A DNA stretch of 64,000 nt, from contig OY992832.1 of NCBI GenBank assembly GCA_963921425.1, forward strand, positions 1,302,001-1,366,000, given 5' to 3'. The notes beneath the pieces were generated by a model, which saw only the letters and a program-made list of their open reading frames with translations, was not told the origin of the DNA and searched no databases. This DNA comes from Dryas octopetala (Eukaryota > Streptophyta > Magnoliopsida > Rosales > Rosaceae). This document shows, in pieces, positions 23,593 to 34,309 of this stretch. Numbering within the stretch: the first letter of the stretch is position 1; every line of letters begins with the position of its first letter. The translations under genes were made by a program, and so were the position numbers.

Positions 23593-25464
23593 CTACCAGT
23601 AATCCCTGCAGGAACAAGAACCATCTTTGAAACTATGGAACCTGTTCCGGTCACGCACAACTATCTCCCTATCAACAATTGCTGATATAAGTTTCAAAGC
23701 AGCATGACAGTCCTCACAAACCCGAAGATTCTTCATAATTCGAATTGGTGTTCCAGCTTTCGTGTTCATCAACCCGAAAACCAGTGCTAATTTCTCACTA
23801 TGGCGATAGAGAAATTTTTCCTTCTGATCCTCTTCTATGTCTAGCAGAACAACTGAAGTGTGAGGCACATAACCCTTCAGCTTCATTTTTTCAAGTAGTT
23901 TCTCCCACATTTGTATGATCTCCTGAGCTTGAGGATGGGTTTCATCCCCAGCAACAAACTCATGAACCACTCCATCTACTGTGATTGAACTCCACCCAGG
24001 TGTCTTCTTCACCCCTCGATCTCTCATTAGTTTTCTCACTCTCGCTGTGTCTTCCCACTGTTGTGCTTCTGCATAAATGTTTGACAAAACCACATAGTAT
24101 CCATCATTAAGTGGATCCAACTCAGAAAGGTGCTTTATTGCTTCTTCAGCCAGTTCAATATTTCTGTGAACTTTGCATCCACCAAGGAGAGCTCCCCATA
24201 CAACACTATTAGGCTTGATAGGCATATTCATGATAAACTCATGGGCCTCTTGAAGGAGCCCTGCCCGACTCAAAAGATCAACCATACAACCATAATGCTC
24301 AATTCTAGGAATTATACCATAATCTTTAGTCATGCTGGTGAAGAATTTACGACCCTCATCTACAAACCCCATGTGACTACAAGCATGCAAGAGTCCAATG
24401 AAGGTAATATCATTCGGATCCATGCCTGCCTGAATCATCTTAGAGAAAAGTCTCAAAGCTTCCTCAGCTTGTCCATGCATGGCAAGCCCTGCAATCATAG
24501 CTGACCATGACACAACCGTTCGTTCTTTCATCCCATCAAAAACTGCACAGGCATCCTCCAAGCATCCACATTTGACATACATCTCGATCAAAGTGTTAGA
24601 AACGCGAACATTTCTGCTAAACCCACTTTGGTTTGAGTACTCATGAATTCTCCTACCCAAATCCAAGTCACCCAAATCAGCACAGGCTGCAAGAACAGCC
24701 ACTACTGTCACCTCATTTGGCTTCACACCGGCCTCTTCCATCTCCAAAAATAGACTAATAGCCTCCTTAGGCTTCCCACATTGGACAAACCCCGCAATCA
24801 TTAACGTCCATGACCTCACGCTTCTATGGGGCATCCGCAAAAACAAATCATATGCTCCCTTAATATCACACCTCTTTACCAACTGGGTTATCATTATATT
24901 CCACGTTACAACATCTCGCTGCGACATTTTCTCAAACAGCAACCCAGCATCACGCACTTCCCCACACAAGGCATACAAATTCAAAATCATATTCATCAAA
25001 AACAAATTCGACCGAAACCCAAGTTTCTCCACATACCCATGTAAAACTCTGCCATTGAAAACATTCAACAAACGCGTGCACGCCTTTAGAACAAAAGACA
25101 GAGTAAAACTATCAGGAAAAACATGAAAACACCGCAACTGATAAAAAAGCATAATTGCATCAATGGGATTGTTTCCTTCCGCGAAGGCTTTCAAGCACGA
25201 ATTCCACGCTACAATCTCGGGCTTCTCCATGTGTTTGAAAATTTTTTGGGCGTAAGAGAAACTGGGAGTGAGGGAGCAAGCGAAGGCGATTCGAGTGAGA
25301 GGGAGGGAAGTGAGAGGAGTGTTGGTTTTGATGAGGTGGGCATGGAGTTGTTTGAGCTCAAATGGGGAGCTGAAGCTGTGAAGAAGGTGGGTTGTGAGGT
25401 TCTGTGAAATGGGTGTCTGAGTGTGGTTAAGAGGAAGCTGGAGGGAAGTGAGAGCAGAAAGCAT
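23593..25464 (-). CDS. PLS-class PPR protein with E/DYW domain
   Basis: A single intronless ORF of 623 aa. Tandem pentatricopeptide repeats run from about residue 70 to 450 (for example VVSWSAMIAGLAMHGQAEEA and SWTLMIAGFVQCGKPKEAI). After them come an E region with the PG box TPGWSSI and a C-terminal DYW cytidine-deaminase domain. The deaminase zinc/active-site elements are visible: HSEKLAL (HxE) and CEDCH, and the protein ends CSCRDYW. Such proteins act in mitochondria or plastids on C-to-U RNA editing. The N-terminus is short and not strongly diagnostic for either organelle. On the minus strand TTATATAAAT lies about 60 bases upstream of the ATG and is a likely TATA box. The gene lies between the OPT copies and their degenerate fragment. 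The RNA target is unknown. Confidence 0.92.
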   Translation of the reverse strand: MLSALTSLQLPLNHTQTPISQNLTTHLLHSFSSPFELKQLHAHLIKTNTPLTSLPLTRIAFACSLTPSFSYAQKIFKHMEKPEIVAWNSCLKAFAEGNNPIDAIMLFYQLRCFHVFPDSFTLSFVLKACTRLLNVFNGRVLHGYVEKLGFRSNLFLMNMILNLYALCGEVRDAGLLFEKMSQRDVVTWNIMITQLVKRCDIKGAYDLFLRMPHRSVRSWTLMIAGFVQCGKPKEAISLFLEMEEAGVKPNEVTVVAVLAACADLGDLDLGRRIHEYSNQSGFSRNVRVSNTLIEMYVKCGCLEDACAVFDGMKERTVVSWSAMIAGLAMHGQAEEALRLFSKMIQAGMDPNDITFIGLLHACSHMGFVDEGRKFFTSMTKDYGIIPRIEHYGCMVDLLSRAGLLQEAHEFIMNMPIKPNSVVWGALLGGCKVHRNIELAEEAIKHLSELDPLNDGYYVVLSNIYAEAQQWEDTARVRKLMRDRGVKKTPGWSSITVDGVVHEFVAGDETHPQAQEIIQMWEKLLEKMKLKGYVPHTSVVLLDIEEDQKEKFLYRHSEKLALVFGLMNTKAGTPIRIMKNLRVCEDCHAALKLISAIVDREIVVRDRNRFHSFKDGSCSCRDYW

Positions 25465-25520
25465 TTCAATTCATCAAGGGAGAAAAAACAGTTTTTTCAG
25501 TTGTAAAGCTTCGGCCTTCG

Positions 25521-25531
25521 CATTTATATAA
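25521..25531 (-). promoter_or_regulatory. Putative TATA box of the DYW-PPR gene
   Basis: The minus strand reads CCTTATATAAATGCG about 60 bases before the start codon, in the position expected for a plant TATA box with a short leader. Confidence 0.5.
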
Positions 25532-25899
25532 GGTTGGCGTAACATTGATGTTCAAAACAACGCTTATATGGCTTTATCTAACATTCCATAAATTAAGTAA
25601 TGACATTGAAACCCATTAGTAAAAATGTAAAATGACTCCTGAAAGTTGGAAAACTTACCATGCTTGCATAGATAAAAGACCATTATATCCTTTTTACATG
25701 TGCCAAAATAGGATGGAGATGAACGTATACTTATCTTTCACTATGCAAAAAGGGATAAGGGATTAAGTATTCTTAGACCACAAAACCCATATAGGTATCA
25801 ATTTGAAGTTATGTACTTATGGTTGGTTCCATCATTGAAATACTATTGAACTCAAACCTCACATTCTACTTGACGAATGCAACTGATTTATAGTCTCAC

Positions 25900-26295
25900 A
25901 ACATAATATTATCAAATAATAAGTAAGCGTAACATTATCAACCCACCAAAGTCATTAAATACCAAGATTTTCACAGACTATTGACTATTTAATGGATTAA
26001 AAATTTGATACAAAGAAAAGAAAAGTTTAGATGCAAAAATGAATTGACAATTTGTTCTGATTCTACGACCATAAACTTCAATTGAAATGCTCTGAAGAAC
26101 AAACTGAAACTTTTCAGTGTCAAACTTTAAAGTATGAGGAGATAACTGATAACCAGTTTTTACATCTCAAAATATTGACAAGAAACCAACGAGCTTAAAG
26201 GTCAATCTATCTGATTTCTCTTGATCAGTATGCCTTGTCCTCTAAAACCCAGCATGAGAAACTGAGAGCCATTTGCAATACTGAAGAGTAGCAAA
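25900..26295 (+). repeat. Duplicate of the OPT-B upstream region
   Basis: Blocks here match 19400-19720 upstream of OPT copy B in order: AACCCACCAAA, ATTCTACGACCATAAAC, TTTTACATCTCAAAA, CTATCTGATTTCTC and GCCATTTGCAATACT. This appears to be the former promoter side of the OPT fragment at 27243-27551. The similarity was judged by eye. Confidence 0.55.
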
Positions 26296-26445
26296 GATCT
26301 GACAAGTATGCCCAAAAGTTTACTTGAAGAGTTATGTGTTCAGCCAATCCCTGTACATTACATTTCCAATCAGCATCAATTTACCCTATAAATATGAAAA
26401 TTGCTTGAAAATACGATAACAAATATCATGCATGGCGTATTGCAC

Positions 26446-26630
26446 TCACTTCCTAATGTCATCCCAGTGATCATCAAAATCTACAACATCCTGCCATTTT
26501 TCAGTTGAGATATAATCCAGTAGAACAACATTTGCTGATGGCTCCTTGATGGTCAACTGATTTCCATCTGATCCAACTAACTTCCACGTCCTGGATGCAT
26601 CCTTATTCCTTAGTGTAAAGCGGATTTTTT
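26446..26630 (-). pseudogene. Orphan terminal exon of an unrecognised gene
   Basis: The minus strand has about 60 open codons ending in a stop at 26446-26448. The frame reads LRNKDASRTWKLVGSDGNQL, later NVVLLDYISTEKW and a closing DDHWDDIRK. The composition is strongly protein-like, but there is no start codon or matching upstream exon nearby; an A-rich tract lies directly upstream of it. I do not recognise the family. It may be the last exon of a gene copied into the OPT cluster, lying between OPT-derived flank and OPT fragment. Confidence 0.4.
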
Positions 26631-27242
26631 TATAAAAAAAAAAAGAAAAAGAAAAACACTGGGTACTTCTTTGGGTTCATTAAAAGGTCTTAGAAAAAGA
26701 TTTCAAGGGCATCCCACGCCACATTAGCTTTAATATGTCTCATTCATAGAAGTAATAAAATTGTGACCACTCATTTCATTGTGAAATCAGTAATATGATA
26801 ATATCCATTCCAAATTTCTAATTGTTTGCCAGAGCATCTAAAATATCCTAACAATTAGTCATCATGGATTTTACAATGTCAAGAAAATTGTGTATTCTAC
26901 AAAGTTTAGCAAATTGAGTTAACAACCCTAACAATTTCAAGTGTTTACCATTTGTCACGATTTACATGCATCAATGATTAGATTGATCTAAGCTTGCTTC
27001 CTAAATGGTGTGATAGACCAAACTATTCTTTCCTTAAGACACATGAGCCGATCCTTGGAATGATTTTTGTGATACTTTACTGGTTGACTCATCCATATGC
27101 ACACTTGTCTTCAGTGCCTCTTTCATGGGTTTTGACTCCTCAATTGGTTGATCTATCTAGCAGCTTTCACATGTCATCACCCAAGTTTAGAATTAGTGAA
27201 ACCCAGCTATGCATTGGTGCATTGTTCCAGGCCGTACTATGC

Positions 27243-27551
27243 ATTAGTGAACAAGTTTATGATTTGAGCTTGCGCAGGGCATTGCATGAGAAGAAGAAGA
27301 GACACAAGGGAGGCCGTACTAAGCTGCAGTTCTTCTCCATGGTTTTCACATGCACCTTCGCTTACTACATTATTCCAGGCTATTTCTGATTGCCCTCGAA
27401 TATTGGTCCACTATTGCTGCCTTCTTAACCAGTCCATTAGCCTATCCTGGATATGCGATTGTCAACATGTTCGTTGGTTTCGGCTTGATTTTCTACATTG
27501 TCAACCCCATTGCTTATTGATGATAAGAAGTTTCCATTTTATTTTTCTCCT
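27243..27551 (+). pseudogene. Truncated OPT transporter fragment
   Basis: Starting with the end of intron 3 (TTAGTGAACAAGTTTATGAT) and the start of exon 4, the sequence follows OPT copy B closely ([20 protein letters not shown], then [12 protein letters not shown]). About 100 bp are then missing compared with B, the frame is broken, and a second deletion removes the codons after NPIAY. No other exon is found around it. It is a dead partial copy of exon 4. Confidence 0.9.
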
Positions 27552-29480
27552 AATTTGTTTTTCTGGGTTGAAATGCAACTTTACTTGACAAGCCATACTT
27601 TTTTTTAATGGTCAAGAGTTCAAGACTACTGATGATCCAATAATTTACCCAAGACCTTATGCCCTGCCCAATGAGAGTGTCCCATAATTAAATAATGGAA
27701 TTAAGGTTCTTAATGATACTTATTATACTCATACATATTGTGACGTGCAATGCCGTATCTAATTAGCAATTATTTTTTGTCACAAATGTCTTATCAATGA
27801 AAAAAATTGTTTAATAGTCTTTTTTTGGTACTCATCCATGGAAAGAGGAGATATGGAAAGAGGAGATGGTGTGAATTTTCAAGAGCGACCTACAAGGAAG
27901 CCCAAAACAAAAAACCTTTGTCAAATGCCATCAATATGGCTGGGGGTATTGGCATATATCATCAATGTAAACATTGACTGGACATTATTAATTAGAAACT
28001 ATCTTAGCGTCTTTGGACCCCAAAAAAACAAAATCAAAGAAAAACATATTGCTGCAAACCACCAAGAATTAGTTGAAGAGCTGCATTCATCAAAGTGAAA
28101 GAGCTTTTAAAAACTGGAGTTACATAGGGTGATTATATTGTCAAGAAAGACTGTACTAGAGGATCAAAGGAAATAAAGAATTTCATACAAATACGTTATT
28201 ATTACCATATCACATATATAAACCAAACTACACAACCAATGTTTTAAATTTACAAAAGGCCTCAATCATCAAAAAGATGAACAATGAGAACTTGAAGAGT
28301 ATTTGATTGAAAATAAAATGTAAGAGAGGCCACATTTGGCATTCTACACAGTTAACAAAAAGCATATGAACCATTGCCAAAAATAACAAGGGTTCGATGC
28401 TAATATAGCCGACCTAGAAAATTGGCCTTAAAGGTACCTCTTATATATTTCTAACTGGTTCGAAAAGTACATATTGCATGTGCGGGTTACAAAAGATCTT
28501 ACATGTATTTCTAAAACGTTACTCTACATATGGTTTCCACATAAAGCATCGCATGAATTAAACAGTGATATTGACAGATTGACACAAACAAACAAGACCC
28601 AAGGAGGAAAGTAGTTTTGACCTTGCACCATTCTATTTGGCAGATCAATTTCGTTCCATATGCAATCAGTTTACCAATTAAACAATTTAGTACCTTTTAA
28701 CTGTAACTTAATAACCTTCATTAAGATCAGTACCAATGATAAAATCGGTCAATCAAGCATATAATAGCCTGAAAAAATATGATTAACGGGATAAGAATTT
28801 AAAAGAAAAAGCTTCTGCTCCCATAGTCTCACTCATCCAAATTAAATTTGGGTAATTTATCCATGGATGATCACATAACAAACCTTAAGCTCTAGACAGA
28901 AAACACCACTAGATACAGAAATAAAATTACCAACGAGACACAATGGCCGATGCTAGACCCCTCTTAATTTATATCAATTCCCTGTTATTTAAACTAATAT
29001 TGTGAACTAAAAGAAACTATAAATCTACCATAATTTCAGACTAACTCACACAGAAGATATTCCAACATGCATCAAACATAACTAAAGCAAGACCAACTGC
29101 TAATGTAAATATCACAGGCTAGGCTAAATAGATAATTATATCATTAGAGTCTATCTAGATCACACTATGTAGATTGTTATAAACACCGCAATAAGATGCT
29201 ATAGTCTACAACATACTAAATTGAAATGAAACTACAAGACAACCATATCAGACACCAAGTGCTTCAATCTACAAAGTATTTCTAAACCATACAATAGAGA
29301 GATAGTCTAATAAAACTCTTCTGATCGTCAAAAGCTTCCCCAATTGCAATCATAGGAAATCTCTAGTAGTTGCAACAACGTGCCTAACCGAGTGTGAGAC
29401 ACAAATCTAAAGCAAACCTGTGTCAAACTTCTATGGCAAAGCTTAAGCAACTGCATTGAAAAGCCTTCATTACTATCTTG
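27552..29480. other. Long spacer and RNP1 3' region
   Basis: An open frame at 27838-28098 starts with a 15-bp tandem duplication (ATGGAAAGAGGAGAT) and shows no family features; I do not count it as a gene. The rest is AT-rich, with the 3' UTR of the minus-strand RNP1 gene probably reaching down to about 29200. No element boundaries were found. Confidence 0.45.
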
Positions 29481-29513
29481 CATAGGGATGGTACTGACTA
29501 CCGCGCTCTATTT

Positions 29514-31655
29514 CTACCTTGCATAGGGATGGTAACGACTACTGCTACTATAGGCCCCCCTTCCATACGGTCCACTTGCTCCACCATAAGTAGCACCAGG
29601 ACCAGATTCATAACCACCACCATAGTTTGAACTTCCATAACTTCCATAGCCTTCACTGCCTCGACCATAACCACCTAAACCACTTGCACCATAACCCCCA
29701 CCAAAACCACCGCCATAGGGTCCAAAGCGACTAGTGTAACCAAGGGAAGATTCACCTCGATAGCCACCTAAGCTACTGCTGCCAAAACTCCCATAACCAC
29801 CGCCAAATTCGCCGCTATCACTACCATAACCATAACCATAGCCACCACCATATCTACCACCAAGACCACCTGGTGTCCTATAGGGGCCAGGGCCAAACCC
29901 CCCATCAAAACCACCATAAGAACTGCCATATGCACCATAGCCATCATTGAAAGAACGAGCCCTAGAATTGCTACCATATGCAGGAGCAGGTGGTGGATTT
30001 GAGGCTTTCTTTGGTTCAGCTTTCTTGATCTCCACCTACAACAAAGCAACTTAGTTAACCTAGGTTATTTCGAAATGGAGCTACCTTGATCACCCTTTCC
30101 TGAGAAGATCTATACCTGTAACAACCTCCACCTAAAATTAGGGAAAAATTACTAAAGTGGTTTATTTTAATAACTATGGGGGAAAAATATAATGATAACC
30201 CTTTCATGCATCTATTTAACAAAACTGGAGAATGCAACAATCCATGCTCCATGTCAAAAAGGAATCTGCACACATGCTGGTTACCCGGAGACCATTTAAA
30301 CAAGCTCACCTGGGTACCCGCCATATCAATCATGTTTCCTTTAGATAACAATTCATCTACAACTTCTTCACTGTCAAAGATTACAAATCCAAAGCCTCGA
30401 GAACGATTGGTTTCATGATCTCGTATGATTTGGTGTTCCACCACTTTCCCATACTTTGAGAAGAAACTTTTCAACTCATCTGAAAACGTCAGCAAGCCAA
30501 TTACAAATCTTTCCCCAAAAAGGCAACAAATTTAAAACTAATAGAAAATTAACAATCTTCCAAGTTGTAACCACATAAAGAACAATAAGATATAAAAGCA
30601 TACCCTCAGAGACTGATGATGGAATTCCACCAACAAATATCTTCTTTGTCTTAAAATCCTTTGATTGCCCTTGGCCTTTAGGAATAGTTCTCTTGATCTC
30701 AACCTGCTCAAATTTCTCAGTATATAATAACACCACTTAAAGAAATACTAAGTTACATTTAATAAAACATACACCTTACCACATCATTAAACCTTGGGTT
30801 AAAATCATAAACAAAATACAAGTCCCCAAAAAAGTAATAAATAATGAAAGGAAGCAGTCTAAAAGAGCTACTTTACCTGTTTTCCATTGATAATATGAGT
30901 GTCTTCAATAACCTTGTCAACAACTGAAGGATCAGCATAGGTGATGAACCCGAAACCCCTTGGAGTACCAGTGAAGCGATCTTTCATTATCACTGAGTCC
31001 ACTATCTCTCCATATTTCCCAAAGTGCTTGGTAAATGTAGCTAAAATTAAAACAAAATAAACACAACATATCAGAAATAAAACCATACCCACCTAACAAA
31101 AGTCATAATATCTCAAAATATAGCGTAAAAAAAATATATAATTTAATCTCATCCGATGTCTAATATAAAGCCAAAGAGTAGCCACAAGTATTATATGTAA
31201 TTCACTACATAATTTCACCGTAAAATAGCATAACTCGAATTTAAGTTTATTTCTTTTAGAAACAAAATTTCTAAATATTAAAATTTCTGTCAAAATAGAA
31301 GAAAAAGGAATAATTTTATTCGCCTAAAAAAAATAAAAATAAGACCCACCATATGTCGTGTCTTTTGCCAATCCACCAATGAAGATCTTTCTGCGTATCA
31401 CAAATCAAATAAAACAAGCAATTAAAAAAATGCGAGACAACAGAGGGTAAAAAAAAAACGATGCACCCATGTTTGAAGGAGCTTGAGCTAGAAAAGATAA
31501 AGATACATAAATTCTTCAATTTTATCTTTTCACATAGATCCAATTTTCTCGGGTACCAAACAAAAAAAAGCTGAGAGAGAGAGAGGGAGAGAGAGAAACC
31601 CAGGGCTTGCGCCATCGCCTGTGTGAGGATGACCGGTATTCGATTTCGAACCCAT
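29514..31655 (-). CDS. RNP1: RNP1-like heterogeneous nuclear ribonucleoprotein, two RRMs plus Gly-rich tail
   Basis: Six exons: 31600-31655, 31350-31390, 30877-31040, 30604-30703, 30310-30479 and 29514-30035; 350 aa. It is a nuclear RNA-binding protein of the plant hnRNP A/B-like group (Arabidopsis RNP1, At4g14300 type). RRM1 begins at KIFIGGL (residue 20) with RNP1 motif RGFGFITYA; RRM2 begins at KIFVGGI (about 108) with RGFGFVIF. The linker VEIKRTIPKG and the repeat VEIKKAEPKK after RRM2 are typical. Residues about 200-350 are rich in Gly, Tyr and Ser (GGGYGYGYGSDSG), and the protein ends SSSSRYHPYAR as in the family. The start at 31655 gives MGSKSNTGHPHTGDGASPGK, the conserved N-terminus. 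A TATA-like element and a telo-box lie upstream. Very secure identification. Confidence 0.94.
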
Positions 31656-31733
31656 TGCGTTTGATATCGGATTTTCTCGAGAAAATTCGAGAAATAGAAA
31701 GCTACGAGCTTGGGACTTGAGAGAGAATAGAGA

Positions 31734-31769
31734 TTAGGGTTTTGAGTGGAGAGTATTATTTTTATATAT
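31734..31769 (-). promoter_or_regulatory. TATA-like element and telo-box of RNP1
   Basis: On the minus strand GATATATAAAAATA (about 31757-31770) is followed by AAAACCCTAATC (about 31732-31743), then a purine-rich leader to the ATG at 31655. Spacing suits a TATA box with a telo-box near the transcription start. Confidence 0.5.
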
Positions 31770-31779
31770 CAATAAAGAT

Positions 31780-32640
31780 TATGCGTATTTATGAATTGTC
31801 AAACTTGCCACTCAGGAATAGGAAATAGCCAGATATACCCACATTCCGCACCGACTTGTCTCGCAAGTCGCAACAACTAGCCACCACCCAAACGCATCCG
31901 GCATTCCTCTATCGGATTTTACTTTATTGTCCATGTTTTTTTTTTTTTTCAAAGGTCAAATTTACGGTCACATACTCCTATAAAAAAATGTTTTTTTGTT
32001 GGCTTAAAACAAATTATGGTCACAATTACAAAGACAACCACAACTCTTTTTACAGATTCGGAGTCTTTTTTTCATCCACATGCCAAAAAAATCCTAAGCA
32101 ATTAGGAAGCTTCACAAGTCCCTATCTACAAGGTGGTCCAACACACTATGTTCCCACCACATCATCTCTATAACTTTTATCATTCTTCTCCAAAAATAGG
32201 GGAATACAAAAATTGAAGAGGATAATATCACTGAATTTATAATAGTTTATTACTCTTGAGGACTTGACAGTAAACACCATGATAATCAAACAAGTAATCA
32301 TGTTATCGAGTTTATGATCATAATTTTCACCTATTGAACCTAAGTAAATATTTTAGAAAAATTTGAGACGCCATACATCTGAGAATTTAAAAACTTTTTT
32401 AACAATATATAAATAAAGGAGGACCCAATTGCACAAGAATACTGGTCGCTCGGAGTTAGAATTGTTAAGCTTATATGAGAACATACCACATTGGCACAGT
32501 ATATGGAGAACTAATCTTGTGCAGACTATATATTTCCATATGATCCATTCAGAGTTCAGTGGAGTCTGAAAACAAATTCAGTATATTGAAGACACAACTA
32601 ATATACTTATGAGGGGAAAAAAAAGAAGAAGAGTGAATCC
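31780..32640. other. Spacer between RNP1 and the P-class PPR gene
   Basis: AT-rich, no gene or element seen. Its right part is probably 3' UTR of the PPR gene. Confidence 0.5.
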
Positions 32641-32643
32641 ATA

Positions 32644-34308
32644 CTACTCTGTATCTGAATCTCTGGATGCAAGATTAGTAATAGTATGCCCTCTCAATGG
32701 GGGCAACAGAGTATGCAATTTCTGTGTCATCTGCTTGAGCTTCCTCAGCTTCTCCATCTCACCTGCTTGAAGCAGAAAGCTTTCTAACATCCGAAACGCT
32801 GCTTCACTCATATGTCTCCCTCTCTCCAACATTTGTTCGGAGCACTCAAAGGCTTCTCCTACCCTACCGCGGGAGCACAATCCTGTTAGCAAAAGTTCCA
32901 ATACATGGCCATGAGGACAATATCCTTTCTCCACTAAGTATCCCCACAAATGCAAACACAAATCAAGCTGATGATTTTCGCAGAAAAATTTCATTAACAT
33001 CACCACTGTTCGTGTTTTGGGCACGAAACTTCTACCAACCATTTTGTGATATAGTGTAGAAACACCCTCGATACCAGATGTCCTCATCAATCCAGAGAAC
33101 ATGGTGTGATAAGTCATATAATCATGCTCAAAATGTTTCTCTTCCATCTCATCCATCAAGGCAATTGCGGACTTCACATCTCTTGATCTAATAAGTGAAC
33201 TCATCAAAGCATTATAAGCCCCAGTATCAGGATGCAAATTTCTCAGATGAATCATATCAAATAATTGTTGCGCCTTAATTGGATTTCGGGCAACCCCTGC
33301 TCCATGGACCAGTGTAGTGATTGTTTCTAACGTAGGCAACAAATTTGCCTGTTCCATTTCTTCAAAAAGTCTCAAGCCATTGCCAAAGCAACCTTTCTTA
33401 CAGTAAGCATCAATTCTGATATTATAAGTTATACTATTTGGCTTAAAGCCTCTTATAGCCAGTTCATGGTAAAAGAGTTCTAGTGCAGTAATATCTCCTG
33501 ATTCCTTGAACCCCAAGAGCAAGATATTCATGGTCTTGGTGTTGGGTGAAAACCGAGAATGCATCTTTAGGAACACTGAACGTGCCTCCTTCATCTGCCT
33601 TTGTGTGCAAAATGCTCTAAGAAGTACATTAAACTCTTCAGTACCAAACTGCCTCCCAACAAAAATATCATTCTCCATCTTTTCAAACGCTTCAAGGACA
33701 TTTTCATAGGATTGAAACTTTGCAATTTTTGACAGCATGATGCTCATTGACTTGAGGGTAAGCAAGGAAGGATGCATTCTGCTTATTTTTGCCATCAACT
33801 CCCAAGCTTTGTCAAAATAACGCATCCTGGTAAGAATGTGCAGCGTCTTTTCAAAAGCATCTGAGCTTGGACATAACTGGGAATGATGGAGGGAATAATT
33901 GAAGAATTCAAGGGCTTTAAGACCATTGGAATGGGCTGCAAAAAGGCGACCAAGAACATTCTCCACAAAGCTGGTGGAAAGAATAGGTGGTGGGATGTGC
34001 TGGAGAAGAGTTGGTTGAAGTGGTTGATCGGGATACGGATGGTTGTTAATAATTCTGGTAATCCTATCAATATCAACATTAGTTTCTAAAGATGGTTGAA
34101 ATTGGCTGGAAATTTTAAGAGCATGAATGGGAGAAAAATTTAGCCTTTGAGGGATTTGAGTAAGTTGATTGGGTCTCTTTAGTCTTATCAAAAGGTGCAT
34201 TCTCTCCTTTGTTGAACTAGTGATAATTGCAACTGCGTAGCCAATTTGGAGTTTCCATTCAAGGCGGCAATGCCTCAGTGATTTCAACACCCTGGGCATC
34301 CAAACCAA
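32644..34308 (-). CDS. P-class pentatricopeptide repeat protein
   Basis: An uninterrupted ORF of 554 aa. From about residue 130 to 540 it consists of 35-residue helical repeats with the P-class pattern (FNVLLRAFCTQRQMKEA, ITYNIRIDAYCKKGC, GAYNALMSSLIRSRDVKSA, MTYHTMFSGLMR). There is no E or DYW extension, so a role in RNA stability, processing or translation in an organelle is more likely than editing. The basic N-terminus would suit mitochondrial import. The start is uncertain: the Met codons at 34308 and 34299 and a Met at about residue 37 (MHLLIRLKRPNQ) are all possible. An intron may separate it from a leader exon near 35045-35160, where the minus strand ends CTCTCCCAG|TAAGTG. Confidence 0.88.
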   Translation of the reverse strand: MVWMPRVLKSLRHCRLEWKLQIGYAVAIITSSTKERMHLLIRLKRPNQLTQIPQRLNFSPIHALKISSQFQPSLETNVDIDRITRIINNHPYPDQPLQPTLLQHIPPPILSTSFVENVLGRLFAAHSNGLKALEFFNYSLHHSQLCPSSDAFEKTLHILTRMRYFDKAWELMAKISRMHPSLLTLKSMSIMLSKIAKFQSYENVLEAFEKMENDIFVGRQFGTEEFNVLLRAFCTQRQMKEARSVFLKMHSRFSPNTKTMNILLLGFKESGDITALELFYHELAIRGFKPNSITYNIRIDAYCKKGCFGNGLRLFEEMEQANLLPTLETITTLVHGAGVARNPIKAQQLFDMIHLRNLHPDTGAYNALMSSLIRSRDVKSAIALMDEMEEKHFEHDYMTYHTMFSGLMRTSGIEGVSTLYHKMVGRSFVPKTRTVVMLMKFFCENHQLDLCLHLWGYLVEKGYCPHGHVLELLLTGLCSRGRVGEAFECSEQMLERGRHMSEAAFRMLESFLLQAGEMEKLRKLKQMTQKLHTLLPPLRGHTITNLASRDSDTE

Positions 34309-34309
34309 A

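Noticed and set aside
27838-28098. 86-codon plus-strand frame beginning with a duplicated MERGD
   Set aside because: No family features, no upstream promoter cues, and the start arises from a short tandem duplication.
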